Shown: positions 1 through 5,936 of the stretch, in pieces
How positions within the stretch are numbered: position 1 is the stretch's first letter
Layout of the letters: the number at the start of each line of letters is the position of its first letter
Assembly: GCA_016882345.1 (NCBI GenBank)
Contig: VGQR01000067.1
Span: forward strand, 1-8,531
DNA length: 8,531 bases
Source of the DNA: Cyanobacteria bacterium K_DeepCast_35m_m2_023
GTDB taxonomy: Bacteria; Cyanobacteriota; Cyanobacteriia; PCC-6307; Cyanobiaceae
Direction of reading: 5' to 3'
Translations under genes and position numbers: made by a program
The notes under the pieces: model-generated
Seen by the model: the letters and a program-made list of their open reading frames with translations, nothing else
The model's database searches: none
Told to the model about the DNA's origin: nothing

Positions 1-43
1 TGAACGGCCCCATGACCGTATGCAGGACAAGCAGGGCCGTTGA
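1..43 (+). CDS. Possible C-terminal tail of a rightward gene
   Basis: Reading from base 2, the codons give ERPHDRMQDKQGR and then a TGA at 41-43. The composition (charged, no rare residues) would suit the end of a real protein converging on the leftward glutaredoxin-fusion gene that ends at 83. Thirteen codons are too few to name a family or even prove coding. A second frame stays open to a TAG at 84-86 and cannot be excluded. An alternative is a leftward gene starting at an ATG at 12-10 and leaving the window. Confidence 0.2.
   Translation, partial: ERPHDRMQDKQGR
3..41. repeat. Inverted repeat at the left edge
   Basis: AACGGCCC at 3-10 is the exact reverse complement of GGGCCGTT at 34-41, with 23 bases between the arms. 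It could fold as an RNA hairpin near the end of the possible rightward gene and before the convergent gene end at 83. There is no T-run after it, so it is not a canonical intrinsic terminator. A separate short GC hairpin (GCGGC-AGC-GCCGC) lies at about 50-62. Either could be chance at this GC content. Confidence 0.3.
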
Positions 44-82
44 CCGGCTGCGGCAGCGCCGCCTCAGATCGACAGCGCGGGT

Positions 83-664
83 TTAGAACCCCCGCAATTG
101 CTCGAGCTCACCGCGGGCATGCAGCTCGGCCAGGTCGTCGTAGCCGCCGATGAACAGGTCGTCGATGTAGATCTGGGGCACCGGAGCACCGGCGATCGGC
201 TCGAGCAGCTCATGGGGGATGCCCAGGGTGCGCAGCAGCCGCAGCGCCCGACGGGAGTAAGGGCAATCGGGCGAGACAGCGAGGGCGACCCGTGGTTCAG
301 CCGTGGCCAAGGCGGGCTCGCGGGCAGGGGTGGCGACCTCGTCGAAGAACACCACCAACAGGTCGGCCCCCTTGAGCACCACGGTTCCGGGCTCGAGATG
401 GCCGCCCCAGACCTGACACTCGGGGTCCGAAAAGCTCAGATGCAGGTGCACCCCCTGGGGGGAGAGAGTGCCCTGCAGCGTGATGATTTCCAGTTCCCCC
501 TGCAGAACTGTGGGGTGGGGTTTCCCAGGACACTGGAACGCGGCCTGGGACAGATTCCCCACCACGCTGAGCACAAACCCCCAGCTCTGGTTGTGCACAG
601 CCAACTGCTCAAGGCTGCGGCGCACATCACTGCCGGTTTCGAGATGGATGGGGACTGGACGCAT
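83..664 (-). CDS. PPC (DUF296) domain fused to a shortened glutaredoxin
   Basis: This is a 193-residue, two-domain soluble protein. Residues about 1-110 form a PPC/DUF296 domain, recognised from GNLSQAAFQ (36-44), HLHLSFSD (73-80) and GGHLEPG (87-93). Bacterial members are small trimeric proteins of unclear role, and plant AHL proteins carry the same domain behind AT-hooks. No AT-hook is present here. Residues about 124-193 are a glutaredoxin, with active site CPYS (134-137), a cis-proline loop VPQIYI (162-167), and GGYDDL (173-178) followed by ELHARGEL for glutathione binding. The second active-site cysteine is serine, which points to monothiol chemistry with glutathione. Only about ten residues separate the second beta strand from VPQ, so most of the usual second helix is missing. 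The protein starts at an ATG with no clear ribosome site, 10 bases after the upstream gene's stop, so the two are probably cotranscribed. The domain calls are confident; the role is unknown. Confidence 0.85.
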   Translation of the reverse strand: MRPVPIHLETGSDVRRSLEQLAVHNQSWGFVLSVVGNLSQAAFQCPGKPHPTVLQGELEIITLQGTLSPQGVHLHLSFSDPECQVWGGHLEPGTVVLKGADLLVVFFDEVATPAREPALATAEPRVALAVSPDCPYSRRALRLLRTLGIPHELLEPIAGAPVPQIYIDDLFIGGYDDLAELHARGELEQLRGF

Positions 665-674
665 GGGCGCCAGG

Positions 675-1259
675 TTACCGGCTGGCCTCAGCGTGATGAA
701 CGAGCAGGCGCTCGACCTCGTCTAGGGCTGACGAGGACTCTTGATGGGCCAGGGGGAAGTCGCCGCCGGCATGGTCGAGCAAGGCTTCGGCCACCCGATC
801 GAGCAGGGCCTCACGCTGTGAACGCAGCAGGGACAGCAGCTCGATTTCGATCACCTGCTGCAGGGCCTGTTGACGCAGATTGGGGCGCAGACCGGCCTCG
901 TTGAGGGTGCCGTGCACCAGTTCATCGACGAACAGACGCTGCACTTCACGGCTGTGCAGAAAACTCTCGACCGCATTGAGAGCGCCATCGACAAGGGTGC
1001 GCTCGGGCTCGGCCGACTCGCCCTGAAGCCTGAATTCCCAGTCGAGATGGCGGCGCTGCCAACCCTCGCTCTGCAGATGGGGGGCGACGCTCTGGCTGAA
1101 ACTGTCGACTGATATCTCGAACACGCGCTCAGCCAGCCGCTCGCACCAGCTCACCCCATGGCGACGCAGGCTCGATTGCAGGGCGTCCCGACTGACGGTG
1201 TGTCCGCCGTGGTGGCTGTGGCAAATCCCATCAGGACATTCGATGGCGGCGAGGGACAT
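675..1259 (-). CDS. Uncharacterised protein with N-terminal Cys/His motif
   Basis: I do not recognise a named family. The protein is 194 residues from the chosen ATG. It opens with a compact potential metal-binding stretch, C8, C13, H14, H16, H17 and H20 (CPDGICHSHHGGH). The rest looks mostly helical, acidic-to-neutral and rich in Leu, Glu, Arg and Val, with no membrane segments or signal peptide. A conserved-looking WQRRHLDWEF lies near residues 67-76. The frame stays open upstream to an ATG at 1298 and a GTG at 1388. I prefer 1259 because the codons above it lose the strong G/C third-position bias seen below it. No start has a clear Shine-Dalgarno sequence. Its stop lies 10 bases before the PPC-glutaredoxin gene, so the pair is probably one transcript. 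That pairing would fit a redox or metal role, but this is inference only. Confidence 0.75.
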   Translation of the reverse strand: MSLAAIECPDGICHSHHGGHTVSRDALQSSLRRHGVSWCERLAERVFEISVDSFSQSVAPHLQSEGWQRRHLDWEFRLQGESAEPERTLVDGALNAVESFLHSREVQRLFVDELVHGTLNEAGLRPNLRQQALQQVIEIELLSLLRSQREALLDRVAEALLDHAGGDFPLAHQESSSALDEVERLLVHHAEASR

Positions 1260-1324
1260 GGCTGACGAAACTTCGGCATGAACACCCTGGTTAGCCATGG
1301 TCGGCTCGAACGCCAACTGTTGCT

Positions 1325-1472
1325 TCACCAACGGTGCTGGGCGTCGCCGGCAGCGGTGATCGCTCCATCGGTCTGCAAGGCCCCCCACAGGCTGGCGAGC
1401 TGCGCCGAAAGCTTCTGCAGCCGAGCCGGGGGTAACGGCGCAGGTTGTGAGCGGGATTGGCAGCTGGTGGAT
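1325..1472 (-). other. Coding-like frame without a start, downstream of DUF2126
   Basis: In the leftward frame ending with TGA at 1325-1327, the last 32 or so codons read as a plausible amphipathic helix (RLQKLSAQLASLWGALQTDG) and keep the high G/C third-position bias of real genes here. No ATG, GTG or TTG in this stretch offers a convincing start. The frame is offset from the DUF2126 gene, which stops at 1473-1475. It may be a C-terminal extension cut off by a frameshift (real or a sequencing error), a decayed small gene, or chance. The rest of the gap, 1260-1324, shows nothing I can name. Confidence 0.3.
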
Positions 1473-3530
1473 CTAACAACGCAGATCCATGGTGCACAGT
1501 CCAGATGCCGATGGCCGCAGCGGCGCCTGACTGAGGCCAGAGCGAACAACAGCGTCAGCCGACGGCTCAAGCCATTGAAACCCGAGGGCCTCGTCATGCA
1601 GCAACCAACTGGCGATGGTCGTGGTGCCGTCCCTGGGCCGTAGATCGAGTCGCAGCGGCAGATGCACCGGCGACAGCGGATGCAGACAGGGATACAGAGC
1701 TTCCTGCCGGTAGCGCACGGCCAGCGGTTGTCCCGCCCCCGGGTTGAGGGGCAGTGGGCGTCCATCCAGGTGCAAGACAAAGCGCTCCCGCAAGCTGGGG
1801 TTGGCCACGACCTCAAAACGACGCAGTGAGCTGTCGACAAAGCGGCTGGTGTTGCCACCCTCAACGGGGACATCGCAGAGCAGCGGCCAGGGCTCGAGGG
1901 TCTGGCGAATCTCGAGTTCGGCATCCCCTTCCAGCCAATGCAGGAGCCGGGGGAAGCGCCAGTGCCAGATCGGCCGGAACAGCTCAGCAGACAGCGGCAA
2001 TCCAGCGTCGGACAGATCAGCGAGCACCTGCTCCAGATCGGCCCACAGCTGGCTGGGCAGCAAGGCCCGGTCATGCAACAGCTCGCCCCACGGGTGAAGC
2101 CCGCTGGGACGGCGCTGGCGATCGAGCAGCATCACCGTCAGCGCCCTCACCAACAGCGCCACAGCCGCACTCCAGCGGTGGTCGGGCATGGTTTCAATGG
2201 CGCGAAACTCCAGCAGTCCCTGACAGCCGGCACTCCAGGCGGGATTCCAAAATTTGTCGAGGCTGATTTCGCTGCGGTGGGTGTTGCCGCTGCGGTCGGC
2301 GTGCAAATGGCGCAGGGTCTCGCCCATGGCGACACGATGATCGCCATCAGGGAGCTGCTCCAGCACCCGGTGGGCCAGCCCCAGATCGAACAGGCTGGCG
2401 CTGCCTTCGTCGCAGCGGGGGGCCTGGGACGCAGGCCCCACACTGTTGCCACTGAACAGGTAGGCCAGCGAAGGGTGCCACTGCCAGTACCGCAGGATCG
2501 CGACCAACCAGGCCGGCTGGCCGAACAGTGGATGCTGCTCGAGGCTGGGGCCGCCCAGCAACAGATGGTTGCCGCCACCGGTGCCACTGGTGCGCTCGCC
2601 CTGCTGCCTAAAACTGCGCAGCCCGGCTGCCGCAGCAGCGGCATCAAGCTGCTCGAGCCAATCGGCGTACTGCTGCCAGCTGCTGCAGACCGGCAGATTG
2701 ACCTCAAGCACGCCAGGATCAGCGGTGAGCCCCAGAACCTGCCAATGGCCGTTGCTATCCAGGGGCAGGACGCCGCTGAGCTGGGGTCGACACCAAGTGC
2801 TGCAGGCCAGAGCAATGGCCGTCAGCAACTGCTCGAAGGGCTGACGCGGCACCGGCGGCAGAAACAGGCCCCAGCCAGCGGCATCGACCTCGACGGTCAG
2901 CACCTGACGCAGGGCGTCGGCTGGAAAGTGCTCCAGGGGCAACCGCAATCCAGCAGGCCCACTGGCACGGCTGAGCAGACGCAGCTCCGGGGCAAGGTCC
3001 CAGACCAGCGTTTGCCAGCGTTCGCCATCCCACGCCAGGGGCACCGCCCAGACCAGTCGTTGTGGGGCTTCTAGATCATGGAGCGGCAGGGGGTGCAGCG
3101 GGCACCCCAGGCAGAGGCTGATGGTCTGCAGCAGTTGGTCGATGCCCTCGGCGTCGGGGGGCGGCGGCGCTGATCCCACCGCCGATTGCGCCGCGTTGTC
3201 GGGCCAGGTGACCAGCGGTGCACCGTCGATCCCTGTGATCAGACGCAGCACCCAACGGGGATTGACTTCACCGTCGTAGCGTTTGCCCGGGCAGAACAAC
3301 AGCGTGCTGCCAGGCCAGACCCGCTGCTGCAGTTGTTCCCCCAGGGCACGCGCAAAACCGAGTTTGGTGGGCCCATCCGCGGCAACCGACCACTCGGGAC
3401 CCTGGGGATCGCAGGGGACGTAGGTGGGCTCACCGCCCATGGTCAACACAATGCCGGCCTGGTCCAGGCGAGCTTCAACCTCGACGGCCGTCCGGGCAAC
3501 GTTTGCGCGCACTGGAGCAGGACAGGACAA
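1473..3530 (-). CDS. DUF2126 putative amidoligase, stand-alone
   Basis: A 685-residue protein matching DUF2126, described as a putative amidoligase with a glutamine-synthetase-like fold that may form amide bonds on peptides. Family landmarks in order: LTMGGEPTYV (29-38), GPTK (53-56), PGKRYDGEVNPRW (81-93), a central block with VLEVNLP (274-280), GTGGGNHLLLGG (316-327), HPSLAYLFSGNSVGPASQAPR (352-372) and GNTHRSEISLDK (415-426), then LLEFRAIE (439-446), ELEIRQTLEPW (538-548), GGNTSRFVDSS (558-568) and CLHPLSPVH (615-623). Many relatives are about 1,100 residues with an N-terminal transglutaminase-like domain. That domain is absent here, as are the usual neighbours (alpha-E protein, permuted ATP-grasp protein) within the window. 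The start is a TTG at 3530. No ATG exists upstream in frame, and a GTG at 3512 is an alternative. The protein is soluble with no signal peptide. It lies 60 bases after the ZIP gene in the same frame. The substrate is unknown. Confidence 0.85.
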   Translation of the reverse strand: MSCPAPVRANVARTAVEVEARLDQAGIVLTMGGEPTYVPCDPQGPEWSVAADGPTKLGFARALGEQLQQRVWPGSTLLFCPGKRYDGEVNPRWVLRLITGIDGAPLVTWPDNAAQSAVGSAPPPPDAEGIDQLLQTISLCLGCPLHPLPLHDLEAPQRLVWAVPLAWDGERWQTLVWDLAPELRLLSRASGPAGLRLPLEHFPADALRQVLTVEVDAAGWGLFLPPVPRQPFEQLLTAIALACSTWCRPQLSGVLPLDSNGHWQVLGLTADPGVLEVNLPVCSSWQQYADWLEQLDAAAAAAGLRSFRQQGERTSGTGGGNHLLLGGPSLEQHPLFGQPAWLVAILRYWQWHPSLAYLFSGNSVGPASQAPRCDEGSASLFDLGLAHRVLEQLPDGDHRVAMGETLRHLHADRSGNTHRSEISLDKFWNPAWSAGCQGLLEFRAIETMPDHRWSAAVALLVRALTVMLLDRQRRPSGLHPWGELLHDRALLPSQLWADLEQVLADLSDAGLPLSAELFRPIWHWRFPRLLHWLEGDAELEIRQTLEPWPLLCDVPVEGGNTSRFVDSSLRRFEVVANPSLRERFVLHLDGRPLPLNPGAGQPLAVRYRQEALYPCLHPLSPVHLPLRLDLRPRDGTTTIASWLLHDEALGFQWLEPSADAVVRSGLSQAPLRPSASGLCTMDLRC

Positions 3531-3590
3531 CCCGTCATCGCGCGCGGCAGCGGACCGCGATGAACCAACCGCTACAGAATGGCAAAGGTT

Positions 3591-4340
3591 TCAGCTTTCC
3601 TTCAGCGCCAACAGCCACAGCACGACTAGGCCACAGACGAACCATCCCAAGGCCTGCGCTGTTTCGATCAGGCTGCTGCGAGCCTTGATCTCAGGCACCA
3701 GATCAGACGCGGCGATATAAACAAAATTGCCTGCTGCAAACACCACCAATGCCGGCAGCGGCAGGGAATCCGCCCGCAGCCAGGCCAGCAGAGCCCCCAG
3801 CGGGAAGGTCAGACCGCTGATGAAATTCAGGCGCAAGGCCCGACCTCGGCTCCAGCCGCTGTGCACCAGAACCCCGTAGTCGCCCAGTTCCTGCGGTAGC
3901 TCATGGGCAAGGGCAGCCAACCAGGCCGCCACACCGGCAGCAGGATTGATCAGGAAGGTGCTGGCCAGTCCCAGACCACCGATGAAGTTGTGCAATCCAT
4001 CGCCCAACACGATCTGCACAGCCACAGGCCGCACGTTGGCGCTGCCGGCACGGTGGGAGTGATGCCAGTGCAGGCCGAGCTCCAACGCCAGAAAGACGGT
4101 GAATCCAGCCGCCAGCCAGAACCCACACCAGCGCGCCTCAAGTGACTGGATCGCCATCGGCAGCATGTGAAAGAGGGCGCCGCCCAGCAGCGAACCGGCT
4201 GCCAACGCGATCAAAGGCAGCAGGAGGCGCTGCTGCCGAGGCGCGGGCAACAGGGCCATGAGGCCCCCCACCAGGGTGATCAGGCACATCACCAACGAGC
4301 CAATGGCCATCGCCAGGCCTTGATTCAGCCCTGCCACCAC
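3591..4340 (-). CDS. ZIP-family divalent metal transporter
   Basis: This 249-residue inner-membrane protein has about eight hydrophobic helices. The ZIP family imports Zn, Fe or related divalent metals into the cytoplasm. The diagnostic helix 4 motif is GDGLHNFIGG (113-122) and helix 5 has AHELPQELGDYGVLVH (145-160). By family comparison H117, H146 and Q150 would form the primary site, and N118 and E147 part of the second. The acidic residue normally four places after the helix 4 histidine (HNFxD) is glycine here (G121). A short histidine-rich loop, HWHHSH (91-96), precedes helix 4 and may bind metal. The start could be GTG at 4340, which overlaps the upstream gene by 16 bases and has GAGG seven bases before it, or ATG at 4310 (239 residues). 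Both sit in the same duplicated sequence context. The overlap implies translational coupling with the four-helix protein. Metal specificity cannot be read from sequence. Confidence 0.88.
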   Translation of the reverse strand: MVAGLNQGLAMAIGSLVMCLITLVGGLMALLPAPRQQRLLLPLIALAAGSLLGGALFHMLPMAIQSLEARWCGFWLAAGFTVFLALELGLHWHHSHRAGSANVRPVAVQIVLGDGLHNFIGGLGLASTFLINPAAGVAAWLAALAHELPQELGDYGVLVHSGWSRGRALRLNFISGLTFPLGALLAWLRADSLPLPALVVFAAGNFVYIAASDLVPEIKARSSLIETAQALGWFVCGLVVLWLLALKES

Positions 4341-4350
4341 CGCCAGGCCT
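4307..4350. repeat. Direct repeat framing two ZIP start codons
   Basis: On the minus strand AGGCCTGGCG followed by RTGG occurs twice, at 4350-4337 and 4320-4307. The copies are 14 bases with one mismatch and are spaced exactly 30 bases (ten codons) apart. The mismatch falls on the first base of a potential start codon: GTG at 4340 in one copy and ATG at 4310 in the other. Both copies therefore carry the same purine-rich leader. The upstream copy also encodes the last residues of the four-helix protein. Confidence 0.6.
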
Positions 4351-4762
4351 CGAGGTTGATCAACACGCCGATGACGGTGAGCACGGCCATCAAGGCCACC
4401 TGATCGCTGCGGGAGTCGGGAATGCGGAGATCGGCGAGCAGATGCAGTGCGTTGCTGAGGCTGTACACCGCACTAAACCAGAACTGGGCTGCCCGCCAGG
4501 ATGTGGAGGCACTCCAACCCGATGGAGCCGAGATGGCGTGCACCACCAGCAGCATGGAACCCAGCGGCAGCAGGACATAGATCAACATCGCCCAGAACAG
4601 CTGCGGCAGCCGCTCGAGTGGCACCTGGCTTTCGATCTCGGCCGTCAGGCCGTGGAACAGGGGCATCAAACCCAGTTCCACGTGAAACAGCATCAACAGG
4701 AGCCACGCGCCCCACAGGGCTGCCAGGCGCAAACCATGGTCGATGACCGGAACCTCAGTCAA
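4325..4762 (-). CDS. Four-helix membrane protein of unknown function
   Basis: I do not recognise the family. The 145-residue protein shows four hydrophobic segments, at about residues 11-36, 54-77, 91-110 and 122-139, and no signal peptide. Histidines lie in or next to the membrane segments: H27 and H37 near helix 1, H75 in helix 2 and H107 in helix 3, with E29 and D111 nearby. Such residues could bind metal or heme, but nothing proves this. The only start that includes the first segment is a TTG at 4762, because an in-frame TGA lies at 4784-4786. No Shine-Dalgarno sequence is evident. The 3' end overlaps the ZIP transporter start by 16 bases, so the two are probably made together and this protein may assist or regulate the transporter. 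That link is inference from position. Confidence 0.72.
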   Translation of the reverse strand: MTEVPVIDHGLRLAALWGAWLLLMLFHVELGLMPLFHGLTAEIESQVPLERLPQLFWAMLIYVLLPLGSMLLVVHAISAPSGWSASTSWRAAQFWFSAVYSLSNALHLLADLRIPDSRSDQVALMAVLTVIGVLINLEAWRWWQG

Positions 4763-4874
4763 AGCAGCAGCACAGGATCCCGATCAGTGTTGCCAGGGTG
4801 ACCAGGCGCAGAGGCCGGGTCACACCCTGCCGCCCTGAATCTGCTGACAAACTGCATCCATCCGACCGCGCCTG
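4763..4874. promoter_or_regulatory. Divergent spacer between membrane-protein and aap operons
   Basis: These 112 bases lie between two genes transcribed away from each other, so they should hold promoters for both operons. I found no convincing -35/-10 pair on either strand. There is no GTA-N8-TAC NtcA box, which might be expected if the amino-acid transporter were under nitrogen control. The clearest structure is an imperfect inverted repeat at 4794-4829. Confidence 0.55.
4794..4829. repeat. Imperfect inverted repeat, candidate operator
   Basis: CAGGGTGACC at 4794-4803 is mirrored by GGTCACACCCTG at 4818-4829. The second arm matches the reverse complement except for two inserted bases. It sits about 46 bases before the binding-protein gene and 31 bases before the four-helix gene, a fair position for a regulator site or an mRNA leader hairpin. 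There is no T-run, so it is not an obvious terminator. Confidence 0.35.
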
Positions 4875-5936
4875 ATGGCCCTGCGACGCCGGTTATTGGC
4901 AGCTTTGAGCCTATTCACGGCCGCCACCCTGGCGGGGTGCGCCGGTGAGGATGGAGGTCTGCAAAGCCCAAAAATGGCTTTGATCAAGGCCCGCGGACAG
5001 CTGGTCTGCGGAGTCCAGGGAACCCTGCCGGGCTTCAGCAGCGTCGACAGCAATGGGCGCTACCGGGGCCTCGATGTCGACATCTGTCGCGCGGTGGCCG
5101 CTGCTCTGCTGGGGGATCCCCAGAAAGTCGAGTATCGCGACCTCACACCCAGCGAACGCTTCGCCGCCCTGGCCAGCGGCGAGGTGGACCTGCTGTCGCG
5201 CAACACGACCCTGACCCTCAGCCGCGATGCCGCCGGCGGAAATGGCCTGAACTTTGGCCCGGTGGTCTTCTATGACGGCCAGGGGGTGATGGTGCCCAAA
5301 GCCAGAGGGATCACCAGCATCCACGATCTGCGCGGCAAACCGATCTGCGTTGAGACCGGCACCACCAGCGAAATGAACCTGGCCGATCGCATGCGCGAAC
5401 TGCAGCTGCCCTACACCCCCCTCAAGTTCCAGACCTCCGACCAGTCCTATGCGGCCTACCTGCAGGGGCGCTGCGCTGCGGCCACCACCGACCGTTCCCA
5501 GCTTTCGGCCAAACGCACTGGCTTCCCCAACCCCGAAGCCCATGTGGTGCTGGCCGATGTGCTCAGCAAAGAACCATTGGCACCAGCGACTGTCAACGCC
5601 GATCCGCTGTGGAGTGATGCGGTTCGCTGGATCGTGTACGCACTGATGCAGGCTGAGGAGATCGGCATCACCCAGGCCAATGTCGACGCCAAGGTCGCCA
5701 TGGCCAAGCAAGACCCCAACCAGGCCGACCTACGGCGCTTTCTGGGGATCGACGGCGAGCTTGGACGCCACCTTGGGTTGCCCGTTGACTTTGCCGCCCA
5801 GGCGATCCGTGCGGTTGGCAACTATAGCGAGATCTTTGAGCGCAACGTCGGCGCAGGTTCGGTGCTGAAACTCGAGCGCGGCCTCAACCGACCCTGGAGC
5901 CAGGGGGGTCTGCACTACGCCCCACCGTTCCGCTGA
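4875..5936 (+). CDS. aapJ: Amino-acid ABC transporter binding lipoprotein (AapJ/NatF type)
   Basis: This 353-residue periplasmic solute-binding protein is the substrate-capturing part of a polar amino-acid importer. The N-terminus has arginines, a hydrophobic stretch and a lipobox LAGC with C22 as the probable lipidated cysteine. The mature protein is family 3 (AapJ/BztA): LVCGVQGTLPGFS (43-55), YRGLDVDICRAVAAA (63-77), LLSRNTTLTLSRD (106-118), FYDGQGVMV (132-140), KPICVETGTT (155-164) and CAAATTDRSQL (200-210). SRNTT and TTDRS are expected ligand-contact regions. The length is typical. In cyanobacteria the counterpart is NatF of the N-II system, which takes acidic and neutral polar amino acids. 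The exact substrate here is inferred. The ATG at 4875 is chosen because it gives a complete signal peptide. The stop shares one base with the next gene's start. Confidence 0.93.
   Translation: MALRRRLLAALSLFTAATLAGCAGEDGGLQSPKMALIKARGQLVCGVQGTLPGFSSVDSNGRYRGLDVDICRAVAAALLGDPQKVEYRDLTPSERFAALASGEVDLLSRNTTLTLSRDAAGGNGLNFGPVVFYDGQGVMVPKARGITSIHDLRGKPICVETGTTSEMNLADRMRELQLPYTPLKFQTSDQSYAAYLQGRCAAATTDRSQLSAKRTGFPNPEAHVVLADVLSKEPLAPATVNADPLWSDAVRWIVYALMQAEEIGITQANVDAKVAMAKQDPNQADLRRFLGIDGELGRHLGLPVDFAAQAIRAVGNYSEIFERNVGAGSVLKLERGLNRPWSQGGLHYAPPFR

Noticed and set aside
98..904. 268-codon rightward open frame antisense to the PPC-glutaredoxin gene
   Set aside because: It is antisense to a gene with clear domain motifs. 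Its translation is a Gly/Arg/Gln-rich string without recognisable motifs, which is common opposite GC-rich genes.
1260..1298. Longer start (ATG at 1298) for the Cys/His protein
   Set aside because: The 13 added codons lack the G/C third-position bias of the rest of the gene. It is kept only as an alternative.
1288..1316. Possible leftward promoter (TTGGCG and TAACCA spaced 17 bases) before the Cys/His protein gene
   Set aside because: The -10 element matches the consensus poorly and such pairs occur by chance. Position alone is not enough to call it.
1938..3074. 378-codon rightward open frame antisense to DUF2126
   Set aside because: The opposite strand matches DUF2126 motifs along its whole length. 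This frame is Gln/Ala/Gly-rich with no domain, so it is a shadow.
4911..5711. 266-codon leftward open frame inside aapJ
   Set aside because: It is antisense to the binding protein, which has a lipobox and family motifs. The shadow lacks any.
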